This document shows, piece after piece, positions 26,681-34,978 of a stretch of 64,000 bases of DNA. The DNA lies in NCBI RefSeq assembly GCF_023555415.1, contig NZ_JAKRYL010000002.1, positions 62,001 to 126,000 of the forward strand. The letters are read 5' to 3'. The first letter of the stretch is position 1. Each line of letters starts with the position of its first letter. The notes beneath the pieces were generated by a model, which was given only the letters and a program-made list of their open reading frames with translations, ran no database searches and was not told the DNA's origin. The stretch is from Halalkalibacter alkaliphilus. GTDB taxonomy: Bacteria; Bacillota; Bacilli; Bacillales; Bacillaceae_D. The position numbers and the translations under genes are program-made.

Positions 26681-26842
26681 ATGGCTGAAGGACGTTATCG
26701 TGTTGTGATTCGTTGTCCAGTTTGTAGTGAAAAATATATTCTACGTGGGAGTAGAAATGAAAAAGGTGAATATGAAACAGGCTTCAAGCGTTGTGTCTGT
26801 GGAAATGAAGAAAACTTAAATATTGATGCTTCCTTAGAATAA
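26681..26842 (+). CDS. Small zinc-ribbon-like protein (53 residues)
   Basis: A short frame that follows prsW by 34 bases, with ribosome site AAAGGGTGATC and ATG at 26681. It has paired cysteines CPVC (residues 13-16) and CVCG (about 38-41), the spacing of a small zinc ribbon, embedded in a basic protein (RGSRNEKGEYETGFKRC). No family recognised. Likely co-transcribed with prsW. Confidence 0.7.
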   Translation: MAEGRYRVVIRCPVCSEKYILRGSRNEKGEYETGFKRCVCGNEENLNIDASLE

Positions 26843-26983
26843 AAAATTAATATTTAAATATGTAGTGATCGTTGCTGTTGTGCTTTTTTCAATAATTTAA
26901 TCTACTTGCAGGGAAAATTTCTCTTGCAAAAGTTCGAAATTTGTTGTAATTTTGATTAAATGAAAAATATGAATAATTGATTT

Positions 26984-27086
26984 TCTTATCAAGAGAGACG
27001 GAGGGATTGGCCCAACGATGTCTCAGCAACCAGCCGATTTCGGTCAGGTGCTAAATCCATCAAGTCGACGGCTTGGAAGATAAGGA
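26984..27086 (+). promoter_or_regulatory. SAM-I (S-box) riboswitch controlling metI-yitJ-metH
   Basis: Contains the S-box blocks in order: TCTTATCAAGAGAGACGGAG, GGATTGGCCC, GATGTCTCAGCAACC, GGTCAGGTGCTAAATCC and the closing GGAAGATAAGGAG. P1 forms between CTTATC (26985-26990) and GATAAG (27079-27084). A terminator follows at 27104. High S-adenosylmethionine should terminate transcription before metI. Confidence 0.95.
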
Positions 27087-27103
27087 GAGGCGATTGATAA
27101 CAC

Positions 27104-27142
27104 AACCACCTTCTTCTTATTTAAAATAGAAGGTGGTTTTTA
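27104..27142 (+). terminator. SAM-riboswitch terminator in the metI leader
   Basis: AACCACCTTCT pairs with AGAAGGTGGTT and is followed by T residues; it lies between the S-box and the metI ribosome site. Confidence 0.88.
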
Positions 27143-27180
27143 ATATTTATTGAATGATAAAAATGGTGGAGGGCTTTTAA

Positions 27181-28299
27181 ATGAACCGTGAGAAACTTGA
27201 GACAATATTAGTACAAATTGGAAATCGTTCCGATAATCCAACAGGGACCATTAATACACCTGTGTATTTTTCAACTGCTTACAGGCACACGGGAATTGGG
27301 GAGTCGACAGGATATGATTACGCAAGGACAGGCAATCCAACTAGAGAGGTCGTAGAAAAAGCGATAGCAGAGTTAGAAGAGGGGGACCGAGGTTTTGCTT
27401 GCAGCTCAGGAATGGCAGCCATTCAAACGGTTCTATCTCTTTTTGAACAAGGAGATGAAATCTTAGCATCACAAGACCTATACGGAGGAACCTATCGGTT
27501 ATTTGAACAAGGATGGAATCGGTGGGGCTTAACTTTTTCTTTTGCAGACCCTCGTAACCTTGAACAGTTTGAAAACTGTATTACAGATAAAACAAAAGCA
27601 TTATTTATAGAAACACCTACGAACCCATTAATGCAAGAAGCATCGGTAGTTGATCTAGCGAAAATAGCCAAAAAATACGGAATTTTATTAATTGTTGATA
27701 ATACGTTTTATACTCCGCTTTTGCAACAACCGCTAGTGGACGGTGCAGATATTGTTATACATAGCGCGTCAAAATATTTAGGTGGCCACAATGATGTTAT
27801 CGCTGGTCTAATTGCTGCAAAAGGAGAAGAGCTATGTGAGCGAATTGGTTATTACCATAACGGGATTGGAGCAATCTTGTCAGCTTTTGATTCATATCAA
27901 TTAATTAGAGGGATGAAGACTCTCGCTCTTCGAATGGATAAACATCAAGAAAATGCGAAAGCAATCGTAAAATATTTACAGACGCAAGAAGGTGTAATAG
28001 ACGTCCTATATCCTGGAAAAGGTGGAATGATTTCTTTCCGTATATTAAAAGAAGACTGGGTTAACCCATTTTTACAGCAGTTGAAACTCGTTTCGTTTGC
28101 AGAGAGTTTAGGTGGGGTTGAGAGTTTGATGACGTACCCTGCTACGCAAACACATATGGACATCCCTGAAGATATTCGAATAGCAAATGGTGTTTGCAAT
28201 CGCTTGTTACGTTTTTCTGTTGGTATTGAGCGAGCTGAGGATTTAATTGCGGATCTTGATCAAGCATTCCGTCACGTGAAAGAGAGGGAGAATGAATGA
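27181..28299 (+). CDS. metI: Cystathionine gamma-synthase / O-acetylhomoserine (thiol)-lyase MetI
   Basis: PLP-dependent Cys/Met-metabolism enzyme of 372 residues that joins an activated homoserine ester with cysteine (or sulfide) on the way to homocysteine. Family blocks: YDYARTGNPTREVVEKAIAEL, ACSSGMAAIQTV, IVDNTFYTPLLQQPL and the PLP lysine in HSASKYLGGH (about residue 200). B. subtilis MetI is the same length and has both activities. ATG behind GGTGGAGGGCTTTTAA. Unlike B. subtilis, no metC follows; the stop overlaps yitJ by four bases. Confidence 0.94.
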   Translation: MNREKLETILVQIGNRSDNPTGTINTPVYFSTAYRHTGIGESTGYDYARTGNPTREVVEKAIAELEEGDRGFACSSGMAAIQTVLSLFEQGDEILASQDLYGGTYRLFEQGWNRWGLTFSFADPRNLEQFENCITDKTKALFIETPTNPLMQEASVVDLAKIAKKYGILLIVDNTFYTPLLQQPLVDGADIVIHSASKYLGGHNDVIAGLIAAKGEELCERIGYYHNGIGAILSAFDSYQLIRGMKTLALRMDKHQENAKAIVKYLQTQEGVIDVLYPGKGGMISFRILKEDWVNPFLQQLKLVSFAESLGGVESLMTYPATQTHMDIPEDIRIANGVCNRLLRFSVGIERAEDLIADLDQAFRHVKERENE

Positions 28300-30134
28300 G
28301 TTTTCTAGAACAACTAGCATCAAAAGTCTTAATCGGAGATGGAGCAATGGGAACGTTGCTATACGAGCAAGGCGTCGACCAATGCTTTGAAGAAGTGAAC
28401 GTAAAAAATCCAGAGATCATTCTAAATGCACATAATAGATACGTCTTGGCAGGAGCTGATGTAATTCAGTCTAATACGTATGCTGCGAACAAACTGAAAC
28501 TAGAAAAATATGGGCTAGAAAAAGAGGTTCGCTCTATCAATCGTTCAGGTGTTCGTCTTGCAAAAGAAGCTTCTAGTGAAAATACATTTGTTCTAGGAAC
28601 TGTTGGGGGGATTAGACGGTTTCAATTAGAAGAATGGAACCTTAACGAAATAGAGGAAGCCTTCAAAGAGCAATTAAATGAACTATTAACAGAAGGCGTT
28701 GATGGCCTTTTATTAGAAACGTTTTACGATTTGGAAGAAGCAAAAATGGCTGCAAAACTTGCGCGAAAATTAACAGATTCGCCCATAGTTGTAAATCTGT
28801 CACTTGGAGAAGTAGGTGTGATGAATGGCGGGATTGCCGTTTCTGATGCGTTTGAACAACTGACAGCTATAGGTGCTGATGTAGTAGGATTAAATTGTCG
28901 GACAGGTCCGTTTCATATGCTTCGTTCATTTGAAACGATTGCGTTACCGAAAAAGGGATTTTTATCTGCGTATCCAAATGCAAGCTTACCTGATTATCGT
29001 GATGGGCGTGTTTTCTATCAATCGAATGCAGATTATTTTCAAGATATGGGAGAGAAGTTTATTAAGCAGGGGGTTCGTTTATTAGGAGGTTGTTGTGGTA
29101 CGACGCCTGAGCATATTGAAGCATTTGCTAAGGTGAGAGAAACGACAGAACCGATTACTAGTAAAACGATCAGGCCTCTAGCTAGGTTTATGCGGGAATC
29201 CATTGAAATCCCGAGAAAAGAAAAGCCGCTACCAGAAATTGTGAAAGAACGAAAGTCTGTAATTGTCGAGTTAGATCCACCTAAAAAGTTAAGTACAAAG
29301 CGGTTTATGGAAGGCGCAAAAGCACTTAAGGAAGCGGGAGTAGATGCTGTTACGATGGCTGATAATTCGCTTGCCTCCCCGCGAGTCGATAATTTAGCTC
29401 TTGGCGCAATGATTAAAGAACAGGTAGGTGCAAGACCGCTTGTCCATGTTACTTGCCGGGATAGAAACTTGATTGGATTACAGTCTCATTTAATGGGTTT
29501 ACATGCATTAGGCATTGATGATGTCTTGGCGATTACAGGGGATCCGACGAAAATAGGTGATTTTCCTGGAGCTACATCCGTTTATGATGTAAGTTCCTTT
29601 CAACTTATTTCGTTTTTGAAGCAGCTGAATGAAGGAATTTCTTTTTCTGGAAAGGAATTGGGGCAGAAAGCGAATTTCTCTGTCGGTGCAGCGTTTAATC
29701 CAAATGTGAGACATTTAGATAAAGCTGTAAAGAGAATGGAGAAAAAGATTGAAAGTGGTGCTGATTACTTTATGACCCAACCAATTTACAGCATAGAACA
29801 AATGGAATCCCTAGCGAATGAAACAAAACATATAAAAGAGCCTATCTATATCGGGATTATGCCATTAACAGGTACGAGAAATGCTGAATTTCTTCATAAT
29901 GAGGTGCCAGGTATTAAATTAACAGATGATATTCGAGCTGCGATGGCTGCATGTGGAGAAGACAAAGAAGCCGCTTCAGCTGAAGGGATACAAATTGCGC
30001 GATCACTAATTGACGCAGCTTTGCAATATTTTAATGGAATTTATTTAATTACACCGTTTATGCGTTATGAAATGACAGTCGAGTTAACAAAATATATTGA
30101 AGCAAGGAAACCAATTATTCAAGGAAGTAAGTAA
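28296..30134 (+). CDS. yitJ: Bifunctional homocysteine S-methyltransferase / methylenetetrahydrofolate reductase (YitJ-like)
   Basis: A 612-residue two-domain enzyme. Residues 1-290 are a homocysteine methyltransferase domain with the zinc cysteines in GLNCRTGP and LGGCCGTTPEH. Residues about 325-605 are a methylenetetrahydrofolate reductase domain (VIVELDPPKK, GIDDVLAITGDPTKIG, GADYFMTQPIY). The MTHFR half would make the 5-methyl-THF used by MetE and MetH. The first half could methylate homocysteine from a donor such as S-methylmethionine, or assist in one-carbon delivery (inference). Translationally coupled to metI by an ATGA overlap and followed by metH 34 bases later. Confidence 0.93.
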   Translation: MSFLEQLASKVLIGDGAMGTLLYEQGVDQCFEEVNVKNPEIILNAHNRYVLAGADVIQSNTYAANKLKLEKYGLEKEVRSINRSGVRLAKEASSENTFVLGTVGGIRRFQLEEWNLNEIEEAFKEQLNELLTEGVDGLLLETFYDLEEAKMAAKLARKLTDSPIVVNLSLGEVGVMNGGIAVSDAFEQLTAIGADVVGLNCRTGPFHMLRSFETIALPKKGFLSAYPNASLPDYRDGRVFYQSNADYFQDMGEKFIKQGVRLLGGCCGTTPEHIEAFAKVRETTEPITSKTIRPLARFMRESIEIPRKEKPLPEIVKERKSVIVELDPPKKLSTKRFMEGAKALKEAGVDAVTMADNSLASPRVDNLALGAMIKEQVGARPLVHVTCRDRNLIGLQSHLMGLHALGIDDVLAITGDPTKIGDFPGATSVYDVSSFQLISFLKQLNEGISFSGKELGQKANFSVGAAFNPNVRHLDKAVKRMEKKIESGADYFMTQPIYSIEQMESLANETKHIKEPIYIGIMPLTGTRNAEFLHNEVPGIKLTDDIRAAMAACGEDKEAASAEGIQIARSLIDAALQYFNGIYLITPFMRYEMTVELTKYIEARKPIIQGSK

Positions 30135-30168
30135 TTTAGAAGCATGCGGGAATAGAAAGGACGGACAT

Positions 30169-33100
30169 ATGGTTAAGTCTTTGTTTGAACAACAGCTAGA
30201 AAAGAAAATTCTAATCCTAGACGGTGCAATGGGGACAATGTTGCAACAAGCTGAACTAACAGCAGAGGATTTTGGTGGAGAAGAATATGAAGGATGTAAT
30301 GAATATTTAAATGAAACAGCTCCTCATGTCATTGAAAACATTCATCGAGCTTATTTAAAAGCAGGGGCCGACATCATTGAAACGAATACATTTGGCTCGA
30401 CAGATATTGTATTAGACGATTATGATCTTGGCTATAAAGCAGAAGAATTAAGTCGCTTGGCAACAGCCATTGCAAAAAAAGTAGCGGATGAATTCTCAAC
30501 ACCTGAGTGGCCACGTTTCGTTGCGGGTGCGATGGGACCAACTACAAAATCACTTTCTGTAACTGGCGGTGTAACGTTTGACAAACTAGTTGAATCTTAT
30601 CATGAGCAAGCACGCGGAATTATCCGTGGTGGAGCCGATATTATGCTACTAGAAACTAGTCAAGATATGCGAAATGTCAAGGCGGGTTATTTAGGGATTG
30701 AACGAGCATTTGAAGAACTCAATGTAAAGCTGCCGATCTTTATTTCAGGTACGATTGAACCAATGGGGACAACTTTAGCCGGTCAAAATATTGAAGCATT
30801 TTATTTGTCATTAGAACATATGAATCCAGCTGTTGTTGGCTTGAATTGTGCGACAGGACCGGAATTTATGCGAGATCATATTCGTTCGTTATCTGAACTT
30901 GCAACTACGTATGTCAGTTGTTATCCAAATGCCGGTTTACCTGATGAAGAAGGACATTACCATGAGTCTCCTGAATCGCTAGCGATGAAATTACGCGGAT
31001 TTGCAGAAAAGGGCTGGTTAAATGTCGTTGGGGGCTGTTGTGGTACGACACCAGATCATATAAGTGCGATGGTAGAGGCAACAAAAGACTTTCAGCCACG
31101 AACGTTTCATGAATCACACCCACATGCCGTTTCAGGGATTGAACCGCTCATTTATGATGAGAGTATGCGTCCGTTATTTGTCGGAGAACGTACCAACGTA
31201 ATTGGATCTAGAAAGTTCAAGCGATTAATTGCTGAAGGAAAGTTTGAAGAAGCTTCAGAAATTGCAAGGGCGCAAGTGAAAAAAGGTGCTCACGTTATTG
31301 ATGCTTGTTTAGCAGACCCAGACCGTGATGAATTAGAAGATATGGAAAACTTCCTACAATATCTTGTCAATAAAGTAAAAGTACCTTTAATGATTGATTC
31401 TACAGATGAAAAAGTTATTGAAAAGGCGTTAACCTATTCACAAGGGAAGGCGATTATTAATTCAATAAACTTAGAAGATGGCGAAGAACGATTCGAGGCT
31501 GTTATTCCGATTGTTAAAAAATACGGCGCAGCAGTTGTAGTCGGAACTATTGATGAGGATGGAATGGCTGTTACAGCTGAGAAGAAATTAGAAGTGGCAA
31601 AGCGTTCTCATGATTTACTTGTTCATAAATATGGGCTAAAACCAGAGGATATTATCTTTGATCCACTCGTTTTCCCTGTTGGTACAGGGGATGAACAGTA
31701 CATTGGCTCAGCAAATGCTACTGTTGAAGGTATTCGGCTAATTAAAGAAGCTCTTCCTAAGTGTTTAACAATTTTAGGTGTGAGTAACGTTTCTTTTGGG
31801 TTACCACCAGTAGGGCGTGAAGTGTTAAACGCGGTATATTTATATCACTGTACGCAAGCAGGACTTGATTATGCGATTGTAAATACTGAAAAATTAGAAC
31901 GGTATGCTTCAATTTCTGATGAAGAAAAAGAAATGGCTAGCAAGTTATTGTTCGAAACAACAGATGAAACTCTTGCTGAATTTACCGCTTTTTATCGTGG
32001 GAAGAAAGCTGAGAAAAAGGTTGATATATCAAACTTAACACTTGAAGAACGGTTAGCTTCTTACATTGTTGAAGGAACGAAGGAAGGGCTTATTGAAGAT
32101 TTAAATCAAGCACTAGAGGCCTACACTGATCCATTAGATATTATTAATGGCCCCCTTATGGTTGGAATGGATGAAGTTGGCAGGTTATTCAACAATAATG
32201 AACTAATCGTAGCAGAAGTATTACAAAGTGCAGAAGTGATGAAAGCATCGGTTGCTCATCTTGAACCGCATATGGAACAGAAAGAAAACGACAATGGAAA
32301 AGGAAAAATTCTTCTTGCGACCGTAAAAGGTGATGTTCATGACATTGGCAAGAATTTAGTTGAAATTATTTTAGGGAACAATGGGTTTAAAATCGTTAAC
32401 TTAGGTATTAAAGTAACGTCTAATGAATTAATTGAAGCTATAAAAAAGGAAAATCCGGATGCCATTGGCTTATCTGGTCTACTAGTAAAATCAGCACAGC
32501 AAATGGTTTTAACCGCACAAGATTTACGACAACAGGACATTTCAATCCCGATCCTTGTCGGGGGAGCGGCGCTTACAAGAAAGTTCACGGATACAAAAAT
32601 TGCAGCTGAATATGATGGTCTCGTCCTATATGCAAAAGATGCGATGAATGGATTAGACATTGCTAACCGACTGGCAAAGCCAGACGAACGTGAACGACTT
32701 GCTACTGAATTAGCAGAAGCAAGAGCGAAAAAAGATGCAGTGCGCCCTGCTGAAAGGAAACCAGTACAAGATCGCCCAGTAGATGAGTTTGTTCAATCTG
32801 ATGTTAAAAGGAACGGACCTATTTTTACACCTACTGATTTGGATCCGCACATTTTACGTGACTACAAGCTCTCTCATTTAGAACCGTATATTAATATGCA
32901 AATGCTACTTGGTCGCCATCTTGGTCTTCAAGGAAAAGTAAGTAGACTACTTGCAGAAAAAGATGAAAGAGCTGTTCAATTGAAAGAACGTGTGGATGAA
33001 TTTTTAGATCAAGCAAAGAAAAATCAAGTCATCCAGGCGCATGGAATGTATCAATTTTTCCCTGCACAAGCAGATGGAAATGATATTATTATTTATGATC

Positions 33101-33621
33101 CAAAAGATCGGAAGACAGAAATTGAACGATTCACATTCCCGCGTCAAAACCATAAGCCATTCCTATGCCTAGCTGACTACTTACGTCCAGTATCAAGTGG
33201 GGAAATGGATTATGTTGGGTTTCTTGCAGTTACAGCAGGGCATGGCGTACGTGAATTAGCTGACCAAGCTAAGCGAGATGGTGATTATCTTTACAGTCAT
33301 CTAATTCAGGCCGCTGCATTAGAAATAGCGGAAGGGTTTGCTGAAAGACTTCATCAACAAATGCGTGATAGAATGGGCTTTCCAGACTCAGCTGATATGA
33401 CGATGGATGAACGTTTTGCCGCCAAGTATCAAGGGGTTCGTGTCTCATTTGGCTATCCTGCTTGTCCGAATCTTGAAGATCAAGAGAAATTATTTAAGTT
33501 AATACAACCAGAAAAAATTGGAATTCAATTAACGGAAGGTCACATGATGGAGCCAGAAGCTTCCGTTACAGCAATGGTATTTGCCCATCCTGAAGGCCGG
33601 TATTTTAATGTATTAGGATAA
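30169..33621 (+). CDS. metH: Cobalamin-dependent methionine synthase MetH
   Basis: Methylates homocysteine using methylcobalamin regenerated from 5-methyl-THF. The 1150-residue protein has all four modules: homocysteine-binding (1-320, zinc cysteines in GLNCATGP near 227 and GGCCGTTPDH near 290), pterin-binding (about 335-600, RTNVIGSRKFKRL), cobalamin-binding (cap about 630-730; DxHxxG in GDVHDIGKNL with His near 724), and the C-terminal SAM-binding reactivation domain (YACPNLED replaced here by GYPACPNLEDQ). The preferred start is the ATG at 30169 behind AAAGGACGG. Last gene of the SAM-controlled operon, closed by the hairpin at 33638. The organism thus carries both MetE and MetH. Confidence 0.97.
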   Translation: MVKSLFEQQLEKKILILDGAMGTMLQQAELTAEDFGGEEYEGCNEYLNETAPHVIENIHRAYLKAGADIIETNTFGSTDIVLDDYDLGYKAEELSRLATAIAKKVADEFSTPEWPRFVAGAMGPTTKSLSVTGGVTFDKLVESYHEQARGIIRGGADIMLLETSQDMRNVKAGYLGIERAFEELNVKLPIFISGTIEPMGTTLAGQNIEAFYLSLEHMNPAVVGLNCATGPEFMRDHIRSLSELATTYVSCYPNAGLPDEEGHYHESPESLAMKLRGFAEKGWLNVVGGCCGTTPDHISAMVEATKDFQPRTFHESHPHAVSGIEPLIYDESMRPLFVGERTNVIGSRKFKRLIAEGKFEEASEIARAQVKKGAHVIDACLADPDRDELEDMENFLQYLVNKVKVPLMIDSTDEKVIEKALTYSQGKAIINSINLEDGEERFEAVIPIVKKYGAAVVVGTIDEDGMAVTAEKKLEVAKRSHDLLVHKYGLKPEDIIFDPLVFPVGTGDEQYIGSANATVEGIRLIKEALPKCLTILGVSNVSFGLPPVGREVLNAVYLYHCTQAGLDYAIVNTEKLERYASISDEEKEMASKLLFETTDETLAEFTAFYRGKKAEKKVDISNLTLEERLASYIVEGTKEGLIEDLNQALEAYTDPLDIINGPLMVGMDEVGRLFNNNELIVAEVLQSAEVMKASVAHLEPHMEQKENDNGKGKILLATVKGDVHDIGKNLVEIILGNNGFKIVNLGIKVTSNELIEAIKKENPDAIGLSGLLVKSAQQMVLTAQDLRQQDISIPILVGGAALTRKFTDTKIAAEYDGLVLYAKDAMNGLDIANRLAKPDERERLATELAEARAKKDAVRPAERKPVQDRPVDEFVQSDVKRNGPIFTPTDLDPHILRDYKLSHLEPYINMQMLLGRHLGLQGKVSRLLAEKDERAVQLKERVDEFLDQAKKNQVIQAHGMYQFFPAQADGNDIIIYDPKDRKTEIERFTFPRQNHKPFLCLADYLRPVSSGEMDYVGFLAVTAGHGVRELADQAKRDGDYLYSHLIQAAALEIAEGFAERLHQQMRDRMGFPDSADMTMDERFAAKYQGVRVSFGYPACPNLEDQEKLFKLIQPEKIGIQLTEGHMMEPEASVTAMVFAHPEGRYFNVLG

Positions 33622-33637
33622 AATTAATAACAAAGTA

Positions 33638-33685
33638 GAGGTTATCCCAGAGGTCAAAAATAGACCTTTTGGATAACCTCTTTTT
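33638..33685 (+). terminator. Terminator after metH
   Basis: GAGGTTATCC-CAGAGGTC pairs with GACCTTTTGGATAACCTC and is followed by TTTTT; same family as the hairpin after ypbF (GTTATCC arms). Confidence 0.85.
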
Positions 33686-33849
33686 GTTGTAAATCTTGTC
33701 TCTTCAAGGCTTATAAGGAGATGTTTAGGAAGAAGATTGGTAAGAATTTGATAAGAAATTGTATAAAACTAGGTCGAAAACAAACACTATCCATATCAAT
33801 CATGACCAAGTCATGAAACAGATACCACGAACACAAGGAGGTCTACAAC

Positions 33850-34959
33850 ATGAAACGTAATCTGTTTTCATTCAAGATTCCACTTATCATGACATTCATT
33901 TGTATTGGGTTAATTGTGAATACATCACCCACTCATGCATTTACTGACCAAGTTATTCAAAGAGGGGCAACGGGTGATGATGTTGTTGAATTGCAAGCAA
34001 GACTTCAGTACAACGGGTTTTATACTGGAACCATTAATGGTGTGTACGATTGGGGAACTTATTGGGCCGTTCGTAACTTTCAGAGTGAATTTGGTCTAGA
34101 TGTTGATGGATTAGTAGGACCACAAATGAAAGATATGTTAGAACGTGCAACGAATTACAACGAAGAGTTTGTAAAAAAAGCATTAAATGAAGGGCGTAAA
34201 TTTACTCACTATGGCGGTACACCGAAGGAGATCCAAAAAGGACCTAAAGGCAGCAGAGATGGTGCGCAGCCGCAACAGCCACAGCCAGGAGCAGGTGAGG
34301 CACAGCCGCAACAACCACAGCCAGGAGCAGGTGAGGCACAACCGCAGCAACCACAGCCAGGAGCAGGTGAAGCGCAGCCGCAGCAACCACAGCCAGGAGC
34401 AGGTGAAGCACAGCCGCAGCAACCACAGCCAGGAGCAGGTGAGGCGCAGCCGCAACAACCACAGCCAGGAGCTGACCCAGCGCCAGCACCTCAACCGGAT
34501 CCTGAACCAGCTGCACCAGAAGAGCCAGTGCCATATGCTGAAGAGCCAGAAGAACAGGATAATGAAGCAAATATACAAAAAGCAACGAATGTACCAGCAG
34601 GGTATTCAGAAAACGATATTCGTATTATGGCCCAAGCAGTTTATGGGGAAGCGCGTGGTGAACCATATGTAGGTCAAGTAGCTGTAGCTGCAGTAATTAT
34701 TAACCGTATTAATAGTCCGACCTTCCCAAATACAGCATCCGGTGTTATTTTTGAACCGCGTGCATTTACAGCTGTAGCCGATGGGCAGATCTATTTAGAG
34801 CCTAACGAGACAGCTCGTCGTGCTGTTATTGATGCAATTAATGGACAGGACCCATCAGGAAATGCACTATATTACTTTAATCCGGATACAGCGACATCTG
34901 GTTGGATTTGGACGAGACCACAAATTAAACGAATCGGCAAGCATATATTCTGTCATTAA
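33850..34959 (+). CDS. sleB: Spore cortex-lytic enzyme SleB with expanded repeat linker
   Basis: Degrades spore cortex peptidoglycan during germination (lytic transglycosylase on muramic-delta-lactam glycan). The 369-residue protein has a signal peptide (1-30, ending THA-FT), a peptidoglycan-binding domain (about 37-92, GDDVVELQARLQYNGFYTG), a long linker and the Hydrolase_2 catalytic domain (about 250-369) with the catalytic Glu in QAVYGEARGE. Residues 139-209 consist of a 12-residue unit AQPQQPQPGAGE repeated five times plus a partial sixth; further Pro/Glu-rich sequence follows. B. subtilis SleB has no such long repeat. ATG behind AAGGAGGTCTACAAC. Co-transcribed with ypeB, 19 bases away. 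Confidence 0.96.
   Translation: MKRNLFSFKIPLIMTFICIGLIVNTSPTHAFTDQVIQRGATGDDVVELQARLQYNGFYTGTINGVYDWGTYWAVRNFQSEFGLDVDGLVGPQMKDMLERATNYNEEFVKKALNEGRKFTHYGGTPKEIQKGPKGSRDGAQPQQPQPGAGEAQPQQPQPGAGEAQPQQPQPGAGEAQPQQPQPGAGEAQPQQPQPGAGEAQPQQPQPGADPAPAPQPDPEPAAPEEPVPYAEEPEEQDNEANIQKATNVPAGYSENDIRIMAQAVYGEARGEPYVGQVAVAAVIINRINSPTFPNTASGVIFEPRAFTAVADGQIYLEPNETARRAVIDAINGQDPSGNALYYFNPDTATSGWIWTRPQIKRIGKHIFCH
34264..34476 (+). repeat. 36-bp tandem repeat inside sleB (5.9 copies)
   Basis: Five complete 36-base units and one of 33 bases, each coding AQPQQPQPGAGE. Copies differ only at synonymous positions (GCG/GCA, CAG/CAA, GAG/GAA), so they are recent duplications kept in frame. Such arrays change copy number by slippage. 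Confidence 0.95.
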
Positions 34960-34978
34960 TTTTTGGAGGTGATTATTT

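Noticed and set aside
34264-34476. Regular 36-base direct repeats suggest a CRISPR array
   Set aside because: The units are contiguous, with no spacers, and are in frame inside sleB.
34183-34672. Three long overlapping frames (two antisense, one sense) rich in Trp/Leu, Val/Ala or Arg/Asn repeats
   Set aside because: They are shadows of the 36-bp repeats in sleB; the sleB frame has signal peptide, known domains and synonymous-only differences between repeats.
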